Origin: Cinnamomum chago
Lineage: Eukaryota; Streptophyta; Magnoliopsida; Laurales; Lauraceae
Assembly: GCA_038049695.1 (NCBI GenBank)
Contig: CP142459.1
Span: 71,790,501 to 71,854,500 of the forward strand
Length of the DNA: 64,000 nt
Direction: 5' to 3'
Each line of letters starts with the position of its first letter. The stretch's first letter is position 1. The notes below the pieces were generated by a model that made no database searches, was not told the origin of the DNA, and was given only the letters and a program-made list of their open reading frames with translations. A program made the position numbers and the translations under genes. Shown here piece after piece: positions 1 through 13,145 of this stretch.

Positions 1-2659
1 TAACATAATGTTAGTGTACGATTCATTATTAAGATTGGATAAAACGGAATGCCTCCTACATTCGGAGGATAATTATTTTAAGTAATTCAAATTTTTAATA
101 GGTGGACTTCACTATAAACACCGCTCATTGTAAGTCAATGCCTAATAAGATTGGAAAGCATGCATGTCCCATGAATTGAATTTAATGTGAGACTACTTGT
201 GAGATTCACCTAAGTAGATGCTAATGAAGTATAAAAGGTTTAGAAATCCACAAATTATAGATAGTAGATATTACAAAAGCATCCAACATCGATATCCATT
301 ATTTTCATGGGCATATTTTTCCATTTTTTTTGAAGAGCTCACACGACTCATAAAGTTTGAGTGCGTTTGAGTGCCTTGCCATCCGCTATAGCCGATGATT
401 GATCCTGACTTGTTTTTATGGAAGAAAGGCTCCTTATCAAAGAGGGAATTGCTAAACATTAACTTCGTGAGCTTTGATAGCATTTCTATTAGGATTTTAT
501 TTTTACCAATTCACATCAATGGTTTTACAAATTTGATCTAATCCCCAATCCAAGAGATAGCCAGTTAGAATGAATTGAAATAATAAGCGGCCCCCACATG
601 TAGATGCACACTCAAGCACAAAATCTAGGACAGAGTGATTAACATGGTATGCTACCATCCAACCATTTACCATGTATATGGATGACTTCAGCGGGCCAAC
701 ACTTTAGACTGCTACAATAGTCCTCACACATGGGATTCATGTCCTACATCTTTAGGTTTAACCTTCAAGCTCTAAGAACTTGAAATAAGGCTTTGATGAT
801 AACGATGACAATGACGATGACGATAATGATAATGATATTAATATATTAATATAAGCCTTTCATGTTGAGGGATTGTTTCGTGCCATCCATGGTGGGGCCG
901 TCTGTCGTTGATAATCAGACCATTGACATGGAGTAGGTTATTGTGGGGGCCCTGCGCTTCCGTGCTTGTGCGGTTTGATATGGAACATTTGATCACGACG
1001 TGTACTCTTGTAAAGTGGTGGCAGCAAGTCAACAAGTCATCCTCGCCTATGTGTGGCAAGCACTAATACGTCAGTCTACACTTACACCACCCAAATGGTG
1101 GGGCCCTTGTTGATGGAATAGTCACAGACAATTCAGACCATCCAATTCCACTCTCTAAAAAGTAGGGACTGGATATTATTTCAGACATTTTTGTATCCAT
1201 GGTGGGCCCCACTAGATCAATGGTCTGACCATCAACTCGTAAGACCCAACCTGCATGGACGTGGACGAGGGGCTTGGAAAATTATGAGCCACTATCTTCC
1301 CAAGAACAAAATTCCTCTCATTTGTCCCGACATTGGTCACTGAGGTCTAGTGGATTTTAGGTCGTGGACTTTATTAATATGGGCCTGATTGGGGATATGA
1401 ATGGATTCCTTGGGCTGATATTATTGCATCATAAATGAGCATTTACCATAAGTTCTTGTTTGTTTGCATTTAAGTACGTAGAGATTGAATACGTAGGGTG
1501 ATTAAAAATGAAGATCCAATGTGGGTTATAAAAAAAAAGAGCAACCAATAGCACCTTGTTTAGCATCAAATACGTGGTTAAAAGAAAATTTTAGTTGAAC
1601 CTTATAGCCTCATGAATGGGTGATGGTTTGTAAAATCGGCTACATCGCTGCAACATCCTATGAACCCTAATCTAGCTCATACCATATTAGACTAGAGATC
1701 GATTTCCTATGGCTCACAACTCACAACTCACAATATGAAATGATGTGAACTAGCTATTTTGGCTCATAGCTAACTTGGAAAAAGGGTTGAAAAACATTTT
1801 TATTTTATTTTTCTATTGATTCACTGGTAAGTTACTGGACCTCCCAACCTGAATAATGGGATCGACCCCTAGTCTCTCTATGGAATGTATATTCCTTGCC
1901 TCATTGCAAAGCTTAATATCATCATGAATGCCCTTTTCAACTATGTTAATCCAGTTACATGAATTATGTTTTGACATTTCGATTTATCCTAAGTCAAATC
2001 CTTCAATAGATTGCACCTCTTCTTATTTATCCTTATTACTATTATCCATATCTTATTTGGTCTATCCCTTGATCAACTTGATCATCCATTACAAAGGTTG
2101 ATGTGATCCTATTAAATCGTAACTAAATTATCATAACTTAATTTACATGTTGCAAACAGATTATGTAGGGAACATGGGTTAATTACATAAATGGTGTGAA
2201 AATTAGATCTAAAACTTGGCTCCACTTGTAAATTTATTTGGTTGTATTCATGTAATTAAGCAATTCATAAATATCATATATCTCATGTACCCATAGTAAC
2301 ATCTTGACTTTTTTTTATTTTTTTTGTCTTCGGCTCAGAAGATTTTGTAATCAAAAGGAGGAACTATTCCAAGATGACATGTAAAATAGAATGAGGTTGG
2401 AAAAGTCTCATCCCTAATAAGAATATGCTTTAAAGAATATTATATAAACTTAACATATAAGTAAAATACAAACATGTCTAATAAGAGTCTAAGAGGCTGG
2501 TGACCCTAGGTATGAATCTAGCCAGTCAAGGGCTTCAAACCCAAATCATGGGTTCAGGTCTGGCCCTTCAGGCCTAGATGTATGTCCAAGCCCACCTAGG
2601 CGTTCTTAGATCCTTTTGACCATTTCAAGCCCATTAGTTTCATCCACCTAGACAATGTG
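1..2659. other. Intergenic, no gene seen
   Basis: AT-rich non-coding DNA with only short chance reading frames on both strands. GTGGGGCCC-type motifs occur near 1098 and 1201 and recur through the window in transposon-like sequence. I see no convincing gene, RNA or complete element. Confidence 0.6.
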
Positions 2660-4179
2660 TTTGTGTGGGACGTTTCCCTAATAGCAGGATTGAGCTAATC
2701 TCGGTAATAGTACCGACTTGGCTTATCTCAATCTCGGCAATTATAAGTGCCTAAAAATTACGGACTTGGTTTTGGAGAGGATTAACCTCTTAATTTGATG
2801 ATTCTGAGAAATGATCAACCTCCGGTGGCCTGAAAAGAAGAACAAATGTCAGAGCCCCTGGCTGTGAGTAGCCGAGGGCACTCCGATGGCTAAGTTAGCT
2901 TGGCAACTGAAAGGAGAATTAGGAAGAAGAAGTATGAGTCAGGCGTATTGCTTACCTCCTGTCGTCTTTCTCCATGCATTATATAGACGCGGGAGCCTTG
3001 TTGGAGTGGACCATTTCAGGGGAGATGAAAGTTCCATCAGCATGTACCTTTCTCTCCTGAGTAGGGGTAGGTAAAAAGGGAACGTCTCATCGGACCATCT
3101 CCCTATACCTATGTACATGACCCTGAGATAAGGCGTGTCACTTATCTAGGTCCGGCGCCCACTCTATTTGTCAGTTCGTCGTCCCCGTCACGGCGGCACA
3201 TTTATAGCTGAGTGACAGGAGACCGAGATCAGGTCAAAGACCGAGACCGAGGTGGAACTTGAGAACGTACCCACCAAGATGGGATTCACGCTCGCCCCGA
3301 GATGGTGTTACTGCCGAGCTTGGACAACGCCGAGACTAAGGATAGTCCGAAATCGGGGAGTGCCCCCACATAAATCCGTGATTACAAAACGGCCCCACAC
3401 AGCAATAATGCCAGATTGCATTCAGCTAGGCAACAGTGCCAGTTAGTACCGAGCTCGAGCTAACCTCAGTAAGAGTACTGGCTAGGCTCACCTCGGTCTC
3501 GGTATAAAGTACATCGGCAATAGCGCCAGGATGCTTCCATATCTGGTCTCGGTATCATTTTCAGCTCAGCACGACCAACAGAGATGAATACTAGGCTATG
3601 ATTTTATTCCCATAAAGTTATGGCTACGCTGCAGTAAGATGGGTGCTGGCTAATGATAAGGGGTTGTCCTTATCAAACGACCAAATCCGCATTAATACAA
3701 GTAAGTTAGCGCATGATCCGATAAGACAGTGCCTCCACCTACATCCACTGAAGGAACATGATGTGGGCTGATTGGACAGAACTTCCACCTACCCTACTAA
3801 GGAAGCGCCAGATGAACTTTCACCTATATATACAAGGATAAAGATCCCAAAAAGGTACGCCACATAACGCAATACAACACAGGTATACTTGCCTTTCTTC
3901 TCCATTCATCATTTGTTCAGTGATAGCATTAACTCAGGCATCGAAGAGTCTTCGGGTGACTGCAGTCAGGGTCTCTGACCTCTCTATCTTTCCTTCCCTT
4001 TCAGGTCTTAAGGCAATCAATCATTCACAAAGAAGCTTAATAGCAGTTTACGAGTTTCATACTCGCCTAATCAAGTCCGTAAGATTTAGACACTTACAGT
4101 GTTTTTGGGCATATAAGAGGATCCAAGGTCCATTCCCATTAGCAAAGAAGATCCAATCTAAGTTCTGATACTACAACAA
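2660..4179 (+). mobile_element. Ty3/gypsy-type LTR debris (probable solo LTR)
   Basis: GC-richer block with the look of a plant Ty3/gypsy LTR. A TATA-like stretch lies near 3826 (CTATATATAC). It is followed by a leader carrying TAACTCAGGCATCGAAG at about 3929, a phrase resembling the R-region of Tat-type gypsy LTRs as I remember them. It seems to end in CAACAACA near 4179. No primer-binding site follows, so a solo or broken LTR fits better than a complete element. A second LTR in the opposite direction seems to sit inside it (2796-3369). The left boundary and the family are inferred. Confidence 0.45.
2796..3369 (-). mobile_element. Nested solo LTR, reverse orientation (tentative)
   Basis: Starts TGATGATTCT and ends CCCCCACA, with imperfect 5-bp flanks (TAATT at 2791-2795, TAAAT at 3370-3374). 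It carries CTCCGATGGCTAAGTTAG near 2882, similar to CTCCGATGCTTAAGTTAG in the solo LTR at 57767-58432. Both look like the R-region phrase of a gypsy LTR read on the minus strand. The boundaries are my best guess from TG...CA ends and near-matching flanks. Confidence 0.35.
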
Positions 4180-5554
4180 CATTTGCTTGAAAACTAAAAG
4201 ACAAATATGACATTAGGGAGATACTTTAAAACGCCAACACATTCATTGTTGAGTGCTATTGGATATCGCGCGCACGTCCAAAGATCGATCCACTAACTCT
4301 TTAGGTTGATGGTATCACTCTTGATAAGAGAAAAAAAAAATTTAATTAAAAAAGAAGAAGGAAGAAATAAATGCGTCCTCTGGCACAGGCAAATACTAAC
4401 CTGTGAGGAACATTAAACTTTCTGAATTAGAACTTAGAAGATAGCAAAAGATATACATTTAGACTGAGAATTCAAGGAAACCTTCACATTTGACTGAACA
4501 TTGACAAAATAAGCACAAAAGGAAGAAAGAAAGGAACACGAGGATGACTTTTCAAATTTAGCTAGCTGTGAGAAGTTTGAACCATTCATACCTTGATTGT
4601 GATGTTTGCAAGCTCCTTCTAGATTCCTAGACTCTTGATATTCTTAACTCGAGTTGTGATTGTTTGTCAGCTCTTTCTATATTCTTAGACTTTGAGCAAA
4701 ACGACTTTTAGGCCTGTTTACTTGCATAAAATACATAGAATTTAAAGTCGAATGAGCTATGCTCTATTGAAGGATTATTAAAGAGGTGATGGTGGAAGAA
4801 AATATGATAGAAATATAGATGAGACCTTGACTTTCCAAAATATTGAATTACTAGGGCAATTGACAATGGTTGATTATTCATTTACAATCTTCCCTTAATT
4901 CAGTTTTTATTGAAAGGGGAGGATATTTGATGGTCGCTTTTGAATATTCACCTTTGATTTTTCATTTTTAACGACTTAGAAAAATAGAATTTTAGGTATT
5001 CAGTTACATAAAATAGAAGGCCCTTATCGACTGAAAGGTCATAGGACTCATGGGCTCCACTATCTTGGCAGAAGATGATCATTTTTTAACAATACAAATT
5101 ATATCATCTTTCGAAAGTTCAAAGGACTCACGGACATAGCCTTTTCATATCACAGTTCAACACACACGGAAAGCAGCTTGGCTCGGAAAGTTATTGGGCT
5201 GAGTTGATTGGGTGAATCAGTAGTCCTCACATTTCTTTGGAAAATATTGGGATACTTTCCAAGTTCTACAATAAAAAAGATTACTATTATGATAATATCA
5301 TGAACACGGGTTGGATACATATTTGAACTGTTGCAAAATTAACCACACATGTATGGATTTTATTTAATCTTACCTAACTAAATTTAAGTAATCGTTTGCC
5401 ATATATGTTAGTATAGTAACAACATATATTTCTTTTCATTGGTTTAAATTGATTAGTAGCATCACTCAAACCCAAAACCTATTTTCTTTTTTTTGGGTAA
5501 AAAGAAAACCCACAACTTTAAGATTGCGATTGCAAGGACCTTTCACTGTGCCAT
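4180..5554. other. Intergenic, no gene seen
   Basis: AT-rich sequence with no supportable reading frame. A weak inverted pair around 4710 and 5020 (AGGCCTGTTTACTTGCATAAAATA and its partial complement) hints at an old hAT-like MITE, but no target duplication is clear. Confidence 0.4.
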
Positions 5555-5940
5555 ATATAAGATAGCTTAGCGGACAACGATCCCTTCAATGGGGCTGAAG
5601 CTTTTTATGCGGATGCCCACTTCTATATAGAAGTTGTTTTGCCGAAAGACACCGCAAAGGAGAAAGAGGCGGTCTAAGGTGAAAGTTCGGAGTCATCAAA
5701 AGGAAGCGATACTCAAAAGAAGACCTTCCGATACATCCCTCGGTCCCAAAGAAAAGAAGGGGCTAGAGCGCTCACACCTGTAGACCCATCCGAGGCTCTC
5801 AAGCCAGGATACACTCTCCCACTAAGGAATTCCTTAGTAGTGTGGTGGAGACCTACAAGAAATGGACTGTTTCGCCTAAAGGGAAAGGTAGCAAAAGCAT
5901 CCAATTTCACGCAATGGGGAAGAGCCTTGCTCATGTATAT
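5555..5940 (+). pseudogene. Retroelement polyprotein remnant
   Basis: The plus strand reads through two blocks separated by a stop. The first contains AHFYIEVVLPKDT. The second contains FRYIPRSQRKEGARALTP and then LKPGYTLPLRNS. The arginine/lysine-rich RYxPxSxRKEG phrase followed by a TLPL segment resembles linker regions of Ty3/gypsy polyproteins in plant genomes, as I remember them. There is no start codon context, no intact domain and at least one in-frame stop, so this is a decayed fragment. It may belong with the LTR debris at 2660-4179. A metal-transporter or organellar origin was considered and fits less well. Confidence 0.35.
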
Positions 5941-8900
5941 ATTATAGGTAATAATTATGTTAATCTAATACATACCATTGATAACCATTGATGTATATAT
6001 ATATATATGCAATATACTCCTGCTTTTAGCCAGGTCTGAAGTCAAGTCTACAAAGCAGCAATCATGTCTTTGTCACTTGGACTTCTGTGGAGCTCACCTT
6101 GACTATTAAGCATCTACATTTTCCTAAGATGCTCAACGATTGATCTTTGGTCGTTGCTTTGTTAATTAGGGACTTTTGTGTAATGCATGTGTGGGTGCTT
6201 GAGTTGAGTATTAATTAACTCATCTGGGATAGTGGATGGGCATTTTCCAATATTTGTTAGAGCTTGCCTAAAGGAGTATAGAGGTATTTAATATTTATAA
6301 TTCTCGGAAACTTTCGATGTATAGAGACAGTTCTTGAGGAATCTTCATGTAAAAAACATTCTCTCTCTCTTTTTTTTTTTTAAAGAGTTAGTTCGAGCCC
6401 AAGTCAATCGTGTAAAACCTTGGTATAAACTATACCCTGTATGTTTTTTTTTCCTTAGAAGTTGCACTCCTTAATAAATGTCCATCCTTAGAAATGGGCC
6501 ATGAATCTAGATAAAAAGACTTTTTCTCTCAATTTGCTAGCATGCATTAGATATGTCCAAACTATCTCAAACGAGTTTAGTTTCCTTAATTTATTATTCA
6601 TTGATATTACCCCTAAATGCTCTAAAAATCACTCATTTCTTATTACATCTTTTTTAATTTTACCAAACATCTTGTATCTGTTACAGTCATCTAGTGCATG
6701 TGCAATACTTCCTAATTGGCCAACATTTTGCTTCATAGGTCACAAACAGCCAAATCACTATCCTATAAAATCTGATTTATAAAGGGCATGCTTTTGATTC
6801 ATCCAAGTTATTCATATCACGCAACTTCAAGTGAAAAGGCTGTCTAATTTCACTTCAATCAAAATAATATTACCTTAAAATTCATCAATTCCCAAAACAA
6901 CAAAATTAAATAAAACATTAAATTTTGCTTATATACATCTTTTACCAATCTAACTGTGTACATTGATTTAACTATCATGAGATCTGGGCCACTCACTACC
7001 TGTTCAACAGTGCATATGACATGATCAATCAAAAGTGGGCTTCATATTAGTCAAATGGAAGTTGCCTGCATGGAAACTCCCATGCAAATGTTACTATATG
7101 ATCATTTCTTTTCTGTAAAAGACCTAATAGATATAAGTCAATGAGTTAGCTTGGTCTGTGACCCCATCTATCTTACCCACTTTTAAATTGAGAGTTCAAG
7201 ACAAAACATCCTAAAACACAAGGGAATTCAAAAATTAGCTCATGGGAATCCAGCTTTAATCATTTTTTAGTTTGACTTACAACAATTGCTTGTTTCAATT
7301 GCATAGTTTGTATTTAATTAGTTTAAAATAATATTTTCATCTGTCTCTAACTTCCTCCTTTTTTCCTAATACCCTTCCAATGTCATGTTAGCACACCTTA
7401 AAAATGATCAAGGACTCTAGTGTTCAATTGAACATGCAAATTCCCCTTGCAGCTTTCTTAACTCCCCATTTTTGTTGATTTATACTTCAGTAATTAAGTC
7501 AGAGTGTCATTTTAGGCTCATGGGCTGGGCCTCATTCTGATTTTCGGTCCAATAATTCAAGAGCGTAGAATGAGCTAATGTATACTAAATGACCCGCCCA
7601 ACTATAAGCCCAGCCCAAGCGAAAATTCATATTTTTCTTTAATATAAAAAAGGGCATATATACCTTGCCAACAGCTAGCTACAATATTCATGTTCTGGAA
7701 TGGGCCCAATATTTCAGTAAACGACTGAACGAGCTGTACTTGGACAAGTTTCAACCCAGCCCAATACCAGTAAGTTCAAATTTTCCATTGGGATAGTATT
7801 GATTGAGTAGGGTAGCAGTGGATGAGGCTGAGAATGGCCCGTGTCCAACAACCAATATTCATGCTGGATGTTAGGCCCAAGACTATCTCCCGGGGCTCAA
7901 TTCAGAGCCCAGCTCGGTAAAGAAGGTTTAGCCCATGTGTGATGGTTTTAACCAAAATTTACTCTTTTAGATTGGGATCATCATCTACTTTGAATTGCAA
8001 CAATCTCTTTCTAAGGCCAATAACTAGAGGAGAGATCCATGGGCTTAGAGAGGCTGGGCTGGTTCAGGATTAGGACTCCAAACTAAATATTGGCTTGGAT
8101 GTCCTACCGAATGGGCTCGTTTTCACTTGCTAACAGACCTCACAATCTACCCAGACCGAGCCCGCTGTAGGTTTAGCTAAATGGCCCAATATGACACACA
8201 GTCCATTAACAGCCCTAGCAGATGGAATTCACCTAACCCATTTAATTTGGTCCTAAGTGGATCCGAAATATATTGTTCTACCACAGTCTTCCATACATCT
8301 ATTGGGTGCAAAACTGAGGACCCTAGTGTATTGGTGGCCACTCACACAGACAAAAGAATGGTCAATGCAAAGAACTCGGCGATTCATATGACAAGTTTAC
8401 ATATAACCAAAGGTCCAGCTGATTTCTTTTACATATAAAAGGATATGAAGGGTTTGGATTTTATGTGGGTCACGGTTGATGGAATCAGTGTCCCACAACA
8501 GTGGACCACAATCCAAAAAAAGAACACAAGTCATCGTATGATGCAAACCAGTACTCCTCTCCAAGATTCTCCTCCAGACAGATCAATGGCCCACCAGTAG
8601 CTTCTGCTTAATTTTGAACACTGCAGATTGAACGATTGTGATGATCTGTTCAGTTTGGCTTTTCGAAAACTTGGCCATTTAGGGTAGGACCCATTGTCGG
8701 GACCTTTTTAAGTACGGATCCCCCCGCCGCCAAATACTTTCTTGCAATTGAAATGAGAAAATAAAGGAAGAGATTTTACACAGATGGTGATTTAGGATTG
8801 GATGAAAAGATTCTACGAAATAGGAGATCTAGACTCTGGGTGTTATTAAGCTGTGTTGGTTCAAGCCTAACCCATTTAATTTTGGTCCTTTATTTCAGGC

Positions 8901-10343
8901 CCAAATGTAATCCATTGACCTGGACTCAGTTTTAGTCCAGCCTATGCCAGCCAGACCAAGTCTTCAAGTATAGTAGGCCCAGTACAGGCCCAACTAACTA
9001 TGGGCTATAAATTTTGGTCCAGACCCGACCCAAGGGCCTTCCCTTAAAAACAGTAGCGAAATGAGAAATCAGGCTCAGGCTTACCCGGCACATTATTCCC
9101 CGTTAACTAGGCCTGTCTTTAAGCAGTTGGTCTTTCTGCTTGGATCAATGCAGTTATCCATATTCGGAATCTTTCATCACTTATAAACAGGAACAGGACT
9201 ATTCAACTTCCAGCAATCTTACATTAGAAATATTGGTCTAACCCTAGGGTTTTGACTTACAAGCCTCCATTTGCGTCAAACCGTAACCTCCAACAAATTT
9301 CTTTATGAAAAGCCTCTTATTCATTTGATGGGGGACAGACCCAAAAACAATAACATCATAACAAATTGATCTTAAGACCTTAGCAATTATTTTAATAAAA
9401 GAAGATGTCAAGCTGATGCAATTCAATCATTTAATACAAGCACTTGAGCTGTGTGAGATCATTGCATAAGGAAGCCATTTGTCTTGATCTTGTTTGGAGG
9501 TTTTAGTGGGGGCAATAGCATATGTATGGAGATATTAGTTGCAGAAAAATAAAGCAACAAAGTTATTCTTCAGAGTGAAGCATGTAGTAGTTGTTTTATT
9601 TTTAACCATGAAGAATGTCTTTGAAGCTGACAATTCAAGTGATGGGGTTAAAGTGAGTTCAACCTGGTGGCTGGTCTTTTTAGACTCACCCAGTGAGCAG
9701 CCACCTTTTGGAAATCTAATTGGGAGAGGACCTTATATTGAAAGTTTGCCACTATGGTGACCCACATACATTCTTTTACTCTGCGACTCAATCTGAACTG
9801 TTCAAATGAGGCAGATTACAGATATAACATGAACTGTTCCAATTAACCAAATGAATTATGCAGCCTCCATTATTCTGCTAATCTGAGTCAAGCTTATCAA
9901 AATTGGGCTCATAACCATACTTTAGTTTGTGTAAATTCACGCTCATCTTCCATTAAATAACTCGTCACTCAGTCTTTAGGTGAGTTGACACGAGGGAAGC
10001 TGAGTCACTGTCCTCCACAACGGGTTGAACTTTTGACCAAATAGGCATTGTAATTGAAGACTCCTTCCACCGACCTTTCTTTCTTTGTTTTTTTTTTTGC
10101 AACTTCTCCATGGCATATTCTCTAGTCCTACTTGCACTCTGATTAGCAACTGTGGCTATTCTATGCAACTACTTTTCTTTTCTTTCCTGTCTTCATCAAA
10201 CCGTCTAACCACTTCTCTCTATCCCCTTCTTCTCCCTCTTCTCATGCATAAAAACCCAACATTTGTTCTAATTCCATTACCTCTTCAAACCAACCTTCCT
10301 GTTGCACTCTTCTTGACTCCTTCCTACCAACACTCCCTCCTGT
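5941..10343. other. Intergenic plus NF-YB upstream region
   Basis: No gene is supported. A TA microsatellite lies at 5994-6008. The stretch 7500-9120 is rich in GGCCCA/TGGGCC words typical of degenerate plant MITEs, but I could not pair ends. The last 165 bases before 10344 are pyrimidine-rich (TTCTCCCTCTTCTC), consistent with a 5' leader of the downstream gene. An AT-rich patch, GCATAAAAAC near 10247, is only a weak TATA candidate. Confidence 0.45.
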
Positions 10344-11003
10344 ATGGCAGGAAGAACTCACCATATTAGCCCAGTCTCGAGCCCACCTTCCGACAATGAG
10401 TCCGGTGCACTCGCCGGGGCCGCCTTGGATGTTCCCACCAAAGATCAAGATCGGCTCCTCCCCATCGCCAATGTTAGCCGCATCATGAAGAAGTCACTCC
10501 CCGCGAATGCCAAGATCTCAAAGGAGGCCAAAGAAACAGTACAGGAGTGTGTTTCAGAGTTCATCAGCTTCATCACCGGCGAGGCTTCTGATAAATGCCA
10601 GAGAGAGAAGAGAAAGACAATCAATGGCGACGATCTGTTATGGGCCATGACGACGCTTGGGTTCGAGAACTATGTGGGGCCGCTGAAGCATTATCTTGAT
10701 AAGTATAGAGAGACAGAAGGAGAGAAGACTTCTGTGGCTAGACAAGGAGATCAGTCACTGATAGAGGAAAGCAACAGTAAAGTTAATTATGATGCTAATA
10801 GGGTTAACATGGTCGCTGATCCTACTGCTTATAGCCAAGGAATAATGGATTATAGCGGCGGGTTTTATTCAGCAGCTCCAACCAGTTTTGCGGTGGCAGA
10901 GAGGATATTGGGCTGTGGGGAGAACTCGAAAATGAATGGATTCAATGGAGGTGGGAATGGTGTAAGGAGTGCAACTAGTCATCACCATGGAGTTCAATGG
11001 TAG
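10344..11003 (+). CDS. NF-YB: NF-YB (HAP3) CCAAT-binding subunit, non-LEC1 type
   Basis: Intronless 219-aa protein. NF-YB pairs with NF-YC through a histone-fold, and the dimer recruits NF-YA (or CO-like proteins) to CCAAT boxes in the nucleus. The conserved core runs from about residue 36 to 128. It starts [19 protein letters not shown], contains [20 protein letters not shown] and [18 protein letters not shown], and ends [16 protein letters not shown]. The residues around [13 protein letters not shown] and DDLLWAM are of the ordinary NF-YB type, not the LEC1/L1L seed type. The N-terminus (1-35) and C-terminus (129-219, Gly/Asn/Ser-rich, ending HHHGVQW) are variable, as usual in the family. 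The first Met was chosen because the leader upstream is pyrimidine-rich and the N-terminal length is normal. The gene stands alone, and its 3' flank carries a 37-bp tandem duplication. Confidence 0.97.
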   Translation: MAGRTHHISPVSSPPSDNESGALAGAALDVPTKDQDRLLPIANVSRIMKKSLPANAKISKEAKETVQECVSEFISFITGEASDKCQREKRKTINGDDLLWAMTTLGFENYVGPLKHYLDKYRETEGEKTSVARQGDQSLIEESNSKVNYDANRVNMVADPTAYSQGIMDYSGGFYSAAPTSFAVAERILGCGENSKMNGFNGGGNGVRSATSHHHGVQW

Positions 11004-11086
11004 AAGTGGAACTAAAAGCCTACTCAAAATTATCTTAAAATCTTTGAGTTTATGTTGTTCAGGCATTAAGAACAGCAGTTGTAGAT

Positions 11087-11160
11087 TCCCTTGGTTTGGG
11101 ATGTTATTCTAACCAGTGTGCTTTCCCTTGGTTTGGGATGTTATTCTAACCAGTGTGCTT
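11087..11160 (+). repeat. 37-bp perfect tandem duplication in NF-YB 3' flank
   Basis: Two identical 37-bp copies (11087-11123 and 11124-11160) begin TCCCTTGGTTTGGGATG and end AGTGTGCTT. They lie 84 bases after the NF-YB stop codon, so probably inside the 3' UTR. The identity of the copies points to a recent slip event. Confidence 0.9.
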
Positions 11161-13145
11161 CATGAAGATGAAAATCTCTCTCATTATTTGTTGGTCATTT
11201 TTGGATTCACTTTGTTTCTTCAAATTTAACCACTTCTAGAAACACAAGTCTTAGAATTATTTAAAAACTAATTAAATGAAACAAATGGGCGAACAAGTCC
11301 ATTACCAAGAAAGCAGATAGACCCTAAATCTTTGAGGCATGTTTTTTGCTTTTCTAAGATCTAAGGTTAGGTTTGCAACAAAATTCTCAAGGAAAAGGTC
11401 ACTGCTTACAACAAAACCATTGAAAACCAATTTGGCTAAATTCAAGAGGATTTTGACCATTGAAATTTTCATTTTTGAGAATTTTCGGATCCTGACCCCC
11501 CCTAAAGAATTTAGAAATCCTCACTTGTGTGGATTTGTGCAGAAAATAGATATCCACCTTCCACCTCTATAAATTAAAATCATGGAGTGCCACACCATTG
11601 ACTGTTGTCCCCCTCCCCTTTTGCTGACCTCTCCTCTCGTGCAGTTGCGAAGCTACAAACACGCGCCTGTGAAGTCACCATTTCAAGACTATTGACTATT
11701 CAATTATGATAGAAGAGGCCCAATGGACATTTGGAAGATTTTCACCAACAGGTTGACCGCATACTATGTACAAGTGGTCAAGCTCATGCAGTCCACTTGG
11801 ATGCATTCCTATAATTGTGGATAAGATGGGAAGAAAAGCATATGAATGAGGGTATTCAGCCTCATTAGATTAACCTTATTATTATTTTTATTATTTGGTT
11901 GAATCCTAGGTCTTGATTTGACAGCGTAAGAGTTTAACAATCCTTTAACCATGGATTTCTTAGATTCCATCAAACCATGAATAGAGGTTTGATGAATTTT
12001 ACATTGGTTATAAATTTAGATCAAGGGAGATAAGAATGAAACGAGTTACACTAATCAAAGGCGGGTCCATGTGGGCTCCATAGAGCTGGACTGACTGCTC
12101 TTAGAAGAAAATTTTCCTGAGACATTAGCTTGCAGTAAGAATGTACGACATTATCTCTCCTTGCAAGCTGAGACCAAGATATGAAGAGGCAAGGTATCTA
12201 CGACATTGTCTCTCCTTGCAAGCTGAGACCAAGATATGAGGAGGCAAGGGACAGAAAATCACAAGCAGGACAGGAGCATGGGACAACAAAAACAGGTCAT
12301 TGATGGCATGTTAAAACAGCACAACATGCCACAAATATATATATATATATATTTTATCAGATAAATACTCACAACCACACACATTCATCCAAGCCCCTCA
12401 CCATCAGCACTACAAGATGATGTATATGTACAAAATTATTATTTCAATGAGGAAATACCAGAACGTATGCCTTACGTCTATGGCAGATCATGGCAATCTA
12501 GATAGCGGACGTTAGCTATCACAAAGGATGTGGCACAAATAATGGTAATAATAATAATAAGCCAAGGAATGACCTGAGAATTTATTAGAATTCTCTGCTT
12601 CCTATCTGCTAATGACCATTGATATAGGGCTTACAGAAATATCCCCCATAGGACTTCAAACTCCTAGCCAGCCATAGAAATGTGCATGAGAATACCAAGT
12701 AACATTCAAATACCTACACTCCAAGTACTATCGGCACAATTCCATATTAACCCAAACAGCACATCTGTTAAAAAATAAAAACTGATTTTATATGCACAAA
12801 CAAGTGCTGAATTTTATTTTATTTTTTTTAAGATTAGAGAAAAATCTGCAATTTTGGAGATTTTGAAGTCCATAAAATCTTAGGAGTCAAAGACTTTTAC
12901 CATGAAAATGTGCCTCTTCTCATCTCCAGAACAGTGAAGACTAATATTACTGCAGAAAATATTTAAAGCTAAGCTGATTTCAGACCATCCTTCGTGATAA
13001 ATCACAAAAATTTCAGCTCCAAAGTTGAATACCTCAGAAATTCTACCATGATTAAGTAAATCGGGAGATTTCAGCTCACTTTTCAAAAGCTCTGGCATCA
13101 AAATTTTCTCCTCTGGCCAGCAACCAGAGTCTCCATCAATATTGC
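11161..13145. other. Intergenic between convergent NF-YB and HIT4-like genes
   Basis: The two genes converge here, so both 3' UTRs lie in this stretch. Apart from the tandem pair at 12144-12249 and a TA run near 12334-12352, I see no feature. Short reading frames here have no recognisable protein. Confidence 0.5.
12144..12249. repeat. 55-bp tandem duplication
   Basis: Copies at 12144-12194 and 12199-12249 share TACGACATTRTCTCTCCTTG and the rest of the unit, with two visible substitutions. A third, partial relative (CATTAGCTTGCAGTAAG) precedes them. Confidence 0.85.

Noticed and set aside
5555-5940. Organellar insertion or metal-transporter pseudogene
   Set aside because: The RYIPRSQRKEG phrase and neighbouring LTR debris fit a retroelement polyprotein better, although this remains uncertain.
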